From the NCBI GenBank assembly GCA_964019165.1, contig OZ025267.1, positions 6,570,252-6,634,251 of the forward strand: a DNA stretch of 64,000 bases. The letters are read 5' to 3'. Below, piece after piece: positions 12,327 to 24,100 of the stretch. Below the pieces are notes generated by a model, which saw only the letters and a program-made list of their open reading frames with translations, had not been told where the DNA came from and did no database searches. The stretch is from Mastigias papua (taxonomy: Eukaryota > Cnidaria > Scyphozoa > Rhizostomeae > Mastigiidae). How positions within the stretch are numbered: position 1 is the stretch's first letter; each line of letters begins with the position of its first letter. The translations under genes were made by a program, and so were the position numbers.

Positions 12327-15300
12327 ATGGTATTAGACTTAGACCTGTTCAGACCAGACAAAGGAGGGAACCCAGATGCTATAAAAGAGAACCAAAAGAA
12401 ACGATTCAAAGATGTAGGGATGGTTGATAAAATCACTGAACTGGATGGCAAATGGAGGAAATGTATGCTTTTTACTTTATTTTTGCAGAAGTGCAATTTC
12501 ATAGTGATATTTAATCATGGATGCATGAGCTTCACTGCATCGCACCACCGAGATTTCTGGGTGGAGCTAGCTCGGGTATTGATCCTGTTGTCCTTTGTTT
12601 TGCCAAACTATGCGACATTACACATTATTATACTATCACTTTTCAACTTCTTTTGTATTAGCCGAAGGCTTTTTCAGGAATATTCTAGTGAATCACCTCA
12701 TGGCATACTTTCTTGTACAACTTAATCTTTATCCTAAAGATGTAGGGAGAAATGTTTTATGGCCTATGAAGTCCCTTTCTCTTGCTGTCGTCGTTATAAT
12801 TTATAATATTGATATAGTGAGCAAGCACGACGTCACTAGGGACTGGGGGCTGTTGAGACACAGCACTCTGTAGGGCTTTAGTCCCTTCTCATTTTTTCTA
12901 AGGAATTTTTAATCCTTGTTTTTCAATATTTATTGTAGCCGTTTCCAGAATCCACACAGGAACACCTCACTATCCTGTCAAATTTTAGTATGGAAGATGC
13001 CTCTTTTTTCAACCTAGGGGGCAAAATTTGACAGCTTTTCTGCCATTTTAGACCTAACAATGGTGACTGCTCCAACATCACTAAACAAAATTACCAGTCC
13101 CCTGGGCATAAACCCATGATGCCTTCCCAGTTGATATTACTCATGAATATATCAGACCCAGTCTGTAGTCTCAGAGAACATAAAACTTTTGAATCCTTTT
13201 GCACACTTCTTGACCAGTCCTGTATTGTAGTTAATTAATTCTCATTTACTTTAGTCAGTTGGTAAAAGTGAGTGTAAAATGTCATTGCATTTATATTGTT
13301 TCTCATTCCTTTGTCTACACCACAAACTTATATGTACATACTACCTGAGTGCATATTTGAATTTGGGTGATTTTATTACTTCTGATTGAATTTTGTCTTG
13401 TGATAGAATTGAGATATCTTTTAGAAGTACATTTGTCAAGTATAACAAGTAATGCTCTGCTGCACTTTGTTCCCCAGTGCGTTTTGATGCTGATAATTGG
13501 AATAAGTTGAAGAATCTTTGCAGCAAAACAATTGGAAGTAAAATGAAAGTAAATATTCTCATTGCAGTATTAGAAATATTGTTTTTCTATACAAACAGTA
13601 GATGTGGGTGGTACTTTAACTGTCGTAGTTCATGTTAAAGTAGTGGGTAGAATTTGGCATTGAAACATTTTTTTGTCTTCAGATATTTGAGAATGGATGA
13701 GTTGACTATTTGCATTATCTTAAAATTGTTAGGTGATATTTTGGTCCTAATCTTGGAGGCAAATATGGAACTAGATATAAGACTACCTGATGTATGACTC
13801 TCCCATCATCAAAACATTTTATCTATGGGGTTACTTTCCACTTGGCAGTGATTCTTTTCATTTCTACATTAGAATGGAATTATTTATTTGTCAAATGCTT
13901 CATATGTTTCAAATTTTATTTTCACTTTCTGTTAACTTTTTACCTAGAATAAAGAGGCAGTAGGAGAAGGCAATGAAATACCAGACAAAATTGCTAGTAA
14001 TCTAGCTTCACTTACACAAGAAGCATTGCAGGTTTCATCGCATTCTGTACTTTTATATATGTTTTATGCTGTGGAAATAATGCACAGTTAGATAAACAGT
14101 ATGTATTTTGAAGATGTGAAAAATACATGTTGATATTTTAATCTTGTCTGATAGCTTCTGTGCCCCTCTCATGTTTCCTTAAGCCATTTTTATATCTAGT
14201 CTAGTTAGTCACAGTGGAACAGAGTGAAATATTGAATGGTAAAAGTAGGATCTATACTTTTATGGTATTCTATGGAATATTACAGTCTTTATGAGTAATT
14301 TTGTATTTGTTTTTGTTCTTGTTGTTTATCAATAAATCGCACCAGAATGGGATGTATATTGTCTCTGAATTCCTATGGAATCATGTGAGAATATCTTTAC
14401 ATCCATAGAAGAGACTGGGAATTGTTTCCTTTCTGTTGCTATTCCTATCCAGAAATTCATTTTCAAGCATTATCCTCCATCATGTCTATTATCACTCTAG
14501 TTATAAATGAAATTCTGCTTTGATAAAGATATTATGCTAATATTACTGGATGCATTTATTCCTCAGGGACTCACTGTAAATCAAATTAAGAGAATCAGAG
14601 TACTCATTGATGAAGCAATCACAAAGACTGATCATGACCTACATGAATGTGAAAAAGACAGAAACAGAACTTTGTTTGAAGTTGGAAATATTCTCCATGA
14701 AACCTGTGTCATTAGCAATGATGAGGTATGCTGATGATATCCAATGTATACCATTAGCTAGGGTACCATGTGATGACTCTTTCATGATGTAGCCCATATC
14801 TTATAGGTCCAAACCTATATGTTCAAATGGTGTGCCTGCAGAGCATTGAAAGAGTACTATTTGTCACTACAGCACAAAAAAGTGGTACCATGTTTTAGAC
14901 ACACTGAAAAGCTTATTTTCGTCCGACACTCATCAGAGTATGAAACATCGGATAGTGACTGAAAGGTGAAACTAAATATATAGCCAGCTGCGGGTACTCG
15001 TGATATGATGAATAATGTGTCCAGTTAGCCATATGATTGGCCACTTGGCACCTATTCACCATTGTTTACTTGAAGAGTCCAAGTGAGAAAATGACTCTTC
15101 AAGTAAACAATGGTGAATAGGTGCCAAGTGGCCAATCATACGGCTAACTGGACACATTATTCATCATATCACGTGTACCGGCATCTGGCTATATATTTAG
15201 GTTCACCTTTTGGTCGCTATCCGACGTTTCATACTCTGTAGAGTGTCGGACGAAAATAAGCTTTTCAGTATGTCTAAAACATGGTACCACTTTTTCATGC

Positions 15301-18300
15301 TGTAGTGAAGTTCTGTTGTACCAACAGACTTTTCAGTACTATTTGTGTATCATGTGCTTTGCATGTTTTCAGTAATGGATGTAAATATTTTAATGGTATT
15401 TATTATATTTCTCCTTTCTCTATAAAATATTTAATATAGGTCTATTGCATTCAGATAGATAACTGTGTCTCAGTTCTATGATCATGAATGTGCAGATAAA
15501 TTAAAAATGAATTAAAACTGAATGAGTATTTGTTTAGTAATTATTATCTGAATTTCAAAAAAATGGGAGGGGAGGGGGCATTCACATATTTATTTACTAT
15601 TAATGTGCAGAATTTGATATAAAGGCAGATATGCAATCTTATATCCAAGGTTTGGCAGTTGTTTAATGAGATACAGACATCATGAAGGATTGTATAATTG
15701 ATTCTTTGTAGTACTTGGATGATAGCCAGTCTGTAATCAATTTGTTTTATTTGAAAGGATGAGAATGGTATTGAAAGGATAGTTGGTGATTGCCAGATAA
15801 GGAAAAAGTATTCACATGTCGACCTTCTAATTATGATCGATGGTGTTGATTATGAAAGAGGTGCTGCTGTGGCAGGTGGCAGGGGCTATTTTCTTAAGGT
15901 GAGACTCATGCTATAAGTTAATGGGAAAACAGAACTAATCTGTGACTCAGTGTTAAATACTTCAATGAAGCTACTTCAGCATTCTGCTAGATAGTGTCTA
16001 TGTGGTGATGTTACTCTCTTCTCAGACTTAGTTAAACCATTGTGCTATGCTGTTACATTCTCTGCTATCAGTAAAGCAGATTTTTAATCAAAATTTCAGC
16101 TTCATCTATTCTCTTGATTGCTGCTATGATTTCCTGATGAAAACTTTGCTCATGTCTGTAACCAATATTGCTTAAGGCTACATAGGTAGCTCTTTCGTTA
16201 CATCCATTGATGGCCTTATTTGCAAGCTTCAGGTTGAACAAAATTGATGCTAAAAATTGAGTTAAGCTACAACTAACAAAGTTACATCATGAGCCTATTC
16301 AGTTCTTTGAAGCACTGACAATGGTGGAGCATCTTTGTCTCAATATTAGCAACTTATATAAGACATTTTTCTATAAAGGGCCCAGGTGTGCTTCTTCAAC
16401 AAGCCTTGGTGACATATGCTACCCAGAAACTTGTATCAAGAGGCTATGTACCTTTGTACACTCCCTTCTTTATGAGGAAAGAAGCAATGCAGGAAGTTGC
16501 CCAACTCAGTCAGTTTGATGAAGAACTTTATAAGGTATGAGTGTATGAAGAGCCTGCTCTTTTGACTTGAAAATATTCACCTAGTTGAAATCATAAATGT
16601 CTGCTGAGCAGAAATACTTACTTTTGGTCTGTACTGATTTTTACTCGCATTCCTTACTAGTTAATGCCACTGGGCTGGAGGTACTTTAGAATAGTTTAAT
16701 GACATTGAAATAAAGTCATACCAGCAGAGAGAGTATTTCATTGTGCACTTGAGAATTGGGTAGCAATTTTGTTGCCAGATAGTCATCAGTTGGTAGTCCT
16801 TGTCAAGAAGAGTCTTCACAATCAATTGTAGGCCTCTCAATGCATCCAGCTCAGCTCATGATACCAAGCCTGGCCAAGCCTATGCCATTACAATTAAGAC
16901 TTTGTGAAATTCTCATAACTATCCTTATCTGCTAGACAGCATACATTGTTCAGTAAAACATTTCCACAGGTTGTCGGAAAGGGAAGTGAAAAAGAAGATG
17001 ACACTTCAGTCGAGGAAAAGTATTTGATTGCAACAAGTGAGCAACCAATAGCAGCGTACCACCGAGATGAATGGCTTGATCCAAAAACTTTGCCAATCAA
17101 GTACTGTGGAGTTTCAACATGCTTTCGTCAAGAAGTTGGCTCGCATGGTAGGGATACGACTGGTATTTTTAGGGTGCACCAATTCGAAAAGGTATGATTT
17201 ATATCTTTTTTCTCATTGAATTAAAATATTGACAATAATGGGGCTAAGGGAGTGGTCATTGTTTATGGCTGGGGTGGGGACTGAAGAGAAAGTATTTTGT
17301 GCTCTCAAAAAAACTTTGCCCCGCCATTTGCTTAAGTAAAATTTTCCTTTCCCTACCAAAGGCAAACAGTAAAACAAGGCTGCATGTATTCTTAAATATG
17401 CTATATGATTTTACACTACCCCTGTATTCAAAAATTATTCTGCTACCCCACCTAATACAGCTTTTTTCAGTTACCACACCATTTTCTCTTCAGTCCTCAC
17501 CCTGGTCTTAAATAATGACCGCTCCCTAAGTGCCGGTCATTGAAGATAAAGAGGAACGATATAGTGCAGAGATCACCAACCCGATTTCCATGAGAACCAC
17601 ATGCACCAACCACATCAGTCACCCGCACGCCAGTCCTAAAAAGTAAATCTAAACGGTGCAGCCTTCTTATTTCAGAAGTGTGTTATCATATTGGTAGCCC
17701 TTTGCATCACTCAGTGCCCTTGAAGTCATTCTCCGTTTCAAAAAGGTTGGTGACCCGTGATGTAAGAGATAATCCTGCGCACATTTTCTCATATACTTCT
17801 ACAATACAAGTGCTTCTTCTTACTGCGGGCTTAATGCTGATAAGCGACATGTTTTGGGTACATTTTGAGGGACCTCACGTAATATTAGGCCCAGGGCCCC
17901 AACAGATTTAAATACGGATCTACATGGAAAAGCGTCAGTAATATACGAACTTCACTTTCTTATTGTCTTTTGCATTGTCGTACTTCTTAGGCTTATTTTT
18001 GTACTGACAGCAAATGTTTTTACCTATTAAGACTATTGCATAGTAAGTCATATTTATATAACTTCTTCGCCCTAGCTAGAAGAAAGCATTGAAACGCGTA
18101 ATGTTGATCTCTGCAGCTATGCTGTATTGGATCTACTTATTCTTGTTAGTTCTGCCTTAAAATCACTCAACAATATAGTTTTTGATTCTTATTTCAGATA
18201 GAGCAGTTTGTGATCTGCTCTCCTCATGATGATGAATCATGGAAAATGATGGAACTGATGTCTACTACTGCAGAAGAATTTTATCAAGAGCTTGCGATTC

Positions 18301-19918
18301 CATACAGGATTGTAAACATTGTATCAGGTATGTGATTTTTAGAAATGTGGGCAGCGCCTGTCTGTCCGTACTGTAAATCAGTGGTTCCCAACCTTTTTTA
18401 ATCCAGCACCCCGACAGAATGTTGCTCTGACCTTGCACTCCTTGGAACAAATAGTTTGTTCAAGACCGCTGGATTGTCATAAGTAGATCGAGTTCCTTTC
18501 ATTAAGATGGTCTATTCTTGCCCCCCTTGGAATTAAGTCTTACATCCCCTGGTTAGGAATCTCTGTTGTAAATGATCAATATTAATTGTAGTAATAGTTC
18601 AAAGCATAAGAATCCTACGCCAGTAATGAAAGGAAAGTTCAGTTAAATGTGCATTTGATTTGCTAGACCGCTTTGGAAGGCAAAGCAGGAGATGGTAAAT
18701 GGAAATCAATCGAAAATCAGGTAGTGATGATACTGGTAAAACTAGAGAATCGGTTTGGTTGATTATCAATTAATTTGCCATTTGTGTAACGTATTAATGA
18801 CACAACGACTTTAATGCCAAATGCCAAAACACCAAAAAGCAAGCCTAAGAGGCCGCACAAATACAAACAATGAATTTTGTACGAGAGTTATCGAGTCTAT
18901 AATAGTTTTTTATCCTTTTTAGGAGCCTTGAATAATGCAGCTGCCAAAAAGCTTGATCTAGAAGCCTGGTTTCCAGGAAGTGGTGCTTTCCGAGAACTTT
19001 GCTCTTGCTCAAATTGCACTGACTATCAAGCAAGGCGGTTGTTAGTGCGATATGGACAAGTACGGAAGATGAATGAAAAGGTAAGGCCTTTAGATCCTTG
19101 AGCCAAATTTCTTGTTTATTGGAAGTCGTTCATAAGTCATTAGTTCCTCGAAAGAACCAAGCACTGCTTTAAATGTTCTATTAAAACCGAACACGTGTCG
19201 AATTGTCTATGTGTAAACCTAACCTTGTTTTTGTCAATGACTCTGCATAATACTTGTCGTAAGGAAAGCAAGTGTTTGTATTTTTGTTGATGTCCCTGTA
19301 TGGGAGAAGAATCCTCCTCTCCTTCATAGTCTGGTTGTGAGATGCCAGATAAGAGGACCATCTCCTTAGCTTCTTTTCTCTGTGAAAGTGCGAACAGCAA
19401 GTGGTACAGGCTTCTATTCTGGTTCTTTCACATTTCAATCTCCCTTGAATCCTATAGTCTCTACCTACTTATTTTCCCTCTGCTTTTTATCAACATCATC
19501 TCTCTTTCGTACTTCAAGCCCGTTACGCTTTTATCTATTTAGCCCGTATCACTTTCTTTGGAATTGCCGTTGTCCTACCGTTTCTTAGACATCAAGAGTC
19601 TACTACCTTTTGTAACTCTGATGCTTTATTAATGTTCCTGTTTAGGCCGAAATGTGCCATATGCTAAATGCCACAATGTGTGCATCTACCCGCACAATTT
19701 GCTGCATACTTGAGAATTACCAGACTGAAGAAGGTATCGAGATCCCAAAGGTGTTACGCCCATTTATGCCAAACCAACTGGACTTCATCAAGTTTGTAAA
19801 GCCTGCACCTATAGATGAAGAGCCGAAAAAGAAAGGGAAAAGCAAAGGCAAGAAAGAAGATGCCAAAAAACGCGATGTGTCAGAGAAACTAGCTGAAATG
19901 ACTGTTAATGATAAATAA
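12327..19918 (+). CDS. SARS1: Serine-tRNA ligase, cytosolic (class II), complete
   Basis: Ten exons: 12327-12462, 13478-13548, 13948-14031, 14567-14725, 15758-15898, 16379-16534, 16970-17191, 18198-18327, 18923-19080 and 19646-19918. They sum to 1530 nt, 509 aa plus TAA, close to the roughly 514 aa of animal cytosolic enzymes. The protein charges tRNA-Ser with serine. The N-terminus ([14 protein letters not shown]) opens the tRNA-binding coiled-coil arm, about residues 1-120. Catalytic motif 2 is visible as [21 protein letters not shown]. Motif 3 lies in the [21 protein letters not shown] to [10 protein letters not shown] region. The C-terminal tail is Lys-rich ([16 protein letters not shown]), as in the eukaryotic cytosolic form, where such tails can act in nuclear import. 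The start is the first Met in a strong context. Introns carry a Penelope-derived palindrome, a PIF-like and a hAT-like element. Confidence 0.97.
14890..14948 (-). ncRNA. Type I hammerhead ribozyme, core intact
   Basis: On the minus strand the core CUGAUGA (14936-14930) is followed by a short helix II (GU/AC, 5-nt loop), GAAA (14920-14917) and a minimal helix III of A-U pairs. The conserved UH is U-C, with cleavage predicted after C at 14906. Helix I closes with CAUACU pairing AGUGUG next to the core and AUGUUU pairing AAACAU beyond a 4-nt bulge. Hammerheads of this kind, with very short helix III, are known from Penelope-like elements. It lies antisense to SARS1. Confidence 0.75.
15226..15280 (+). 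ncRNA. Hammerhead-like motif with broken core
   Basis: This is the opposing copy in the right palindrome arm, in the sense of SARS1. Helix I pairs well (CAUACU with AGUAUG, GUUU with AAAC) and GAAA and helix III are kept. The core CUGAUGA is changed to CUGUAGA (15236-15242), which should abolish cleavage. Confidence 0.65.
17248..17526. mobile_element. PIF/Harbinger-like MITE in SARS1 intron 7
   Basis: The terminal inverted repeats run about 40 bp: GGGAGTGGTCATTGTTTATG at the left pairs with CATTATTTAAGACC-type sequence at the right (ATAATGACCGCTCCC). Direct TAA copies flank both ends (17245-17247 and 17527-17529), the 3-bp duplication typical of the PIF/Harbinger group. No transposase is present. 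Confidence 0.7.
18379..18565. mobile_element. hAT-like MITE in SARS1 intron 8
   Basis: 187 bp starting CAGTGGTTCCCAACC and ending GGTTAGGAATCTCTG, an imperfect terminal inverted repeat of hAT type. The flanks CTGTAAAT (18371-18378) and TTGTAAAT (18566-18573) match at 7 of 8 positions, as expected for an 8-bp target duplication. No coding capacity. Confidence 0.75.
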
Positions 19919-21117
19919 TTTAGTTCGGATTTCTGACTGTGAAACGAATGTAGTGTTAAAATGCTTGTCATATATTAGCACTATATAGATGCAATTCATA
20001 GATACACGCAAATCGTGTATTTAGATAGTAGTATTGAAAATCGATTTTAAGTATTGTCCTTATATATTCTTCACTTAATGTGTCTTTTCACCTTTACACT
20101 ACTGTGAACTTACATGGTCACTGCTTATTGCGGTGATGATATACGGCACTTATTCCCATTCGAGCATTGTGAGCTGTGATAGAGAAGCCTTCTTACCAGA
20201 ATGAAAAAAGTACACTGTTGACTGTTGACATATTCTTACCATCTTCTCCGGGGTTGATTTGGTATACCGAGCTGCATTACTTTGAACGTTGCATTTTAAT
20301 TTTGATTTAAATCTATGCTAGGGCTTCCTATGGCTGAGAGGTGAAGAATCTGGCGACCCAAGGGTTGTCTGTCAAGCTGAGAAAACAATTCGGTTAAAAC
20401 AGCGACCCATTCACTGATAAAAATATGAATCTACATTCCTGAAGCTAACTAAAGTTTCACAAAATTTGAGTAACAGTTTGGATTAAATGCACTGGTGAAC
20501 GCTTTGCATGCATACAAACCAGGGCTTCAGAGACGTAAGACTCTTTCTGCAAGCCTCCTGCAAGTTAACCATCACACTGGATGGCGACAATCTTTCCAAT
20601 GTTTGGGAAAAGTGGCGCAACGGAATGGCTTGGGGTCCTCAGGGATGTTCTGTCCTTTTCAAGCTTAAAATTATGTCCCGAACCTAGACAAAATGACAAA
20701 TATGGACTTTTATCAATAAGGGCGAAGAGGCAATAGGTGGGGGAACTGTGGACTGGGGGTATCAGCCTATTAAATGCACTCTTACATCAATAAATGCAAA
20801 ATGACTGTGCCTTGAAAACTTCTGAGGGGCTCCTTTGGGGCCTCAGAGGTTCGGGGACCCTTAGGAGTTGCTCTAACCCAAACCTTTGTTGGCTACGCCA
20901 CCGTTTGGGAAGATGCTAACTTTAACTTCCGCAAGACTGTATACAAACAAGCAAGCTTCCGGAAAAGAGAGCGTCTACGTATTCCTTCCGGACTACGTAC
21001 AAATTCAAAAGAAAACAAAACAATTTAAATGAGATATATGTTGCCAATACACAATTAACAATTACTGCAGCAGAGCTTTCCTGAGCTCTTTCATACCCTG
21101 TTTGACGGCTATCACTT
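19919..21117. other. Intergenic region between convergent SARS1 and polycystin-like genes
   Basis: Must contain the 3' UTR of SARS1 and that of the opposing polycystin gene. No canonical AATAAA was seen in the first 200 bases after the SARS1 stop. A short inverted-repeat element occupies 20611-20902. No other gene is supported. Confidence 0.6.
20611..20902. mobile_element. Short inverted-repeat element with 9-bp target duplication
   Basis: The ends are imperfect inverted repeats: AGTGGCGCAACGGAATGGC on the left, GTTGGCTACGCCACC on the right. GTTTGGGAA occurs directly at both flanks (20601-20609 and 20903-20911), supporting a 9-bp duplication, with one or two unassigned bases at the left border. 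No transposase. The length of the duplication would fit a Mutator-type or related transposase. Confidence 0.6.
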
Positions 21118-24100
21118 TTATTTGCGTATCAGAGGTTTGTACAAAGATATTACACTAAGCGGCGGCTTTCGCAAAACAATTTTGTTCCACTTTTCAGTCA
21201 TAACTGATAGCAAGATCTTGTCTTCTACATGCTCGTAAAGAACCTTTTTATTGACAGTTGATTCGAGTTTTGCTATCGACTGTTCCAGTGGCGTAATAAG
21301 TAAATCATGTTCAGCTTCCATCGTCTCAGACTGGTTCTCACTGCAGCTTGTTTTGTCGCAATTCTTGTTGCTGTCGGCTACATCACGTGATTCATCGACT
21401 CTCTGTATCTGGCCTTTTCCATTCTTAGTTCTTCTTGAAGTTCTGCTCTGAAATGACAGATAACTGTGCTCCGCCAGTAGCCGCTTCTTCTTGAACTTTT
21501 TGAACAAAAGCTTAAACACGGTCTCGCGTCTAATTTGATCTATGACTTCCCTCGCCTCACTGTAAGAACTTTCGACGGAGCTTATAAAGATATTTGTGAC
21601 AAGAAGGATCATGATGAAGAAATACGTGAAAAGGTACAGTGGTCCATAAAACCTAACTCCATATAATGCACTGTTGTCAGGACGAACCAGCATGTCCATG
21701 AGGGTTGGGAAAGTTGTCCGCAAAGACGAGAAGCTGCCAATATCACCAGCGAATGCCAAATTGGCCCAGCAACCCAACCCAATAAGAAGTACGACTGTTT
21801 CCATGGCAATGCCTTTCATATCTCTCATGGTCCTACTAACAGCTGTATACATGTCGTCGAATAGGCCCAAAGTAAAAAGCGGTTTTGTTAGAAAGATCAG
21901 CGCAAAAATATTCAGCATTGCAAGAATGTATTCTAGGGATCTCTGCAGTGATATCACCTTACGATAGATGTCATCTTTTCTATAGGGGCTAATGGACTCC
22001 AAAGCAAGCAAGTCAACGTTATAGTCTTTGTAAAAATACAGTGATAATGTTGTGAAGGAGAGAATTATGAGGATTATCTGAATGACAAGCCATAGTGAGA
22101 TCCATGACATCGATGTGCGACGTTTACGTTTGAAAATGTCAAAAACGAAGTAAATTGTCAACACCAAAGATATGGTTTCTACAATATGCATCCGTTCATG
22201 GTTTGACGACGACTCGGACACGAGCAAAAAGCTGAAAAAGCTGGTATCTATACTAATATGAGTGCTCATTTGAAATTCAACCTTGATTGAAATCTGTGAC
22301 ATGAGGTTCAAAGATGCATCGAATAAAAAGGTCTCGAGAAACAGATACCTTGAATATCGATCGATCCATTTGAACTTCTTTAGTTCCTTTAAGATTTTAC
22401 TAGCATATCTTACCTCAAAATTTCCTACGTATCCCCTCATCGTGTAAGAGTGGCTTGAGCCATTTAAAGAGTATCCTTCGTTACCTTCGTATTTCCAGCT
22501 ATAGAACAATGGGTCATATGGATTTCCTGGCTGTAAGGTTCCCCAGCCAGGGCCGTACGTTTTAAAGTCTTCATTATCTTCATTAAAGTCCAAACTGCAA
22601 TCGGTTACTATCTCCTTAATTTCATCAGCAATGTTACATTTACCTGTTGAAGTTAGACAGAAAGTGTTACTTCATTGTTGTAGAGAAAATACTTGCAACA
22701 ACTGTGGTGGCACCTTGCTCTGTATAACGAATTGAATCTATGCATTGCGAATATGTGAGATATACCAAATAACTGAGGAAAAATGTGTAATTCGAAGCTA
22801 TCTTATATACTTAATAACTATTTCCAAGACTAGAAAATGCTCAGATCATAGCAGGTGCAATGGCTCGGAATCTGACATATAATTTCTGAAAATTCCTAAG
22901 AAGATGGGACACATTTTGTGCAAGAGGAAAACTGTCGTTACAAAGGCCGACTTTTCTATTGTAAATAAGAACTATCATGCTTCTAAGTTTTATTTCTTAT
23001 CTATACATTTCCATGTATTGTAAATGAACAAAGACTGGTGGGTGATGAGATTCATTGCATAGCACAAGATTCCAGCTTAGGACAATGTAGGACCATGTAT
23101 GGCAGATCCTCTGTTAAGAAACTCATTTTAACACGGCCAAGTCTATTCACCAAGTTGAGAGTAAGAGATTTTTTAAGTGAAAAGCAGACAGGAGGTGCCA
23201 CAAACCTGGAACGACGCGCTTTTGAACAATGCGTAGTCTCTTGTCAATTAAGTAAAATCCTTGCAAGGAAATATCTCTTTTCGTCCGATCAATGACTGGG
23301 AACAATGTTTTCTCAAACCATGACCAGAAATTCATAATAGGATCCACCTATAAATGGAATCAAATAGGATTCTGTAATTTTTCTCTTTGCTAATAAAGCA
23401 AGAATTATAAAAATATCACCGTTCTCCACTATGCCCGGTCTCTCTTTCAGTTCAAATGGAAATTAATAATAATCTGGGCACTAAAATAATTAAATAAATT
23501 TGATGAAGTTGACTTTGACTGCTGCAATGTACTCGTCTACGCGAAAGTTAGCATCGGAGTAATTTCAACGCATGTAAACTGCTTCTCAATAACATTCAAC
23601 CGTACGTTAACTACAACTAAACAACATCCGATATTACTCAAACACAAATAGCATTTTTATATAACACCCGTCTACATTGATATATCAACCATATTTACGA
23701 AAGGACAATATGCTCAACAAAGAAAACCTAGGTGCACTCTATACAAGAGGTTTTCATCTCTACCACAGGGCCTTTCAACTCCTATCCTTTGCAGCATATC
23801 ATCCAAGAACTTTTTCCAATATAACATGACACTTCTTACAAGGCATTGTGTATAAATATCATTTGTTTCCCTGCTTTCGTAATGTGAAAACTGAGAATCA
23901 ATCGCTCTTTGAAGAACCCTATCATGCTCAAATATAGCATAGCGAGCAAACAGTTCTAGCATACTTTACAAAGGATTGAGCAATCGTGATATCATGTCAT
24001 AAACTTACCTACTTCTACAGTATGGCATTTAGGAAAAAGTAGAGTAAAAACTAACCTTAGTTTTCCTTTTTTGTATTGAGAGCAGATCTTTGGAATTGAA

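Larger units (their letters stand above)
14864..15308. repeat. Near-perfect palindrome of two opposed Penelope-like 3' ends
   Basis: The left arm 14864-15079 and right arm 15093-15308 are each 216 bp and reverse-complementary with only scattered differences, around a 13-nt spacer (15080-15092). The same sequence follows the GIY-YIG remnant of the Penelope-like element at 63008-63250. The spacer plus left arm, read on the minus strand, begin with the last codons of that element (ATTTTCTCACTTGGACTC). Each arm therefore is the element's 3' terminal segment, and the two point away from each other. It sits in intron 4 of SARS1 (14726-15757). Confidence 0.9.

Noticed and set aside
23714..23962. 82-codon minus-strand frame between polycystin exons 4 and 5
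   Set aside because: Exons 4 and 5 join in phase 0 and continue the family sequence without it; the frame has its own stop and no similarity.
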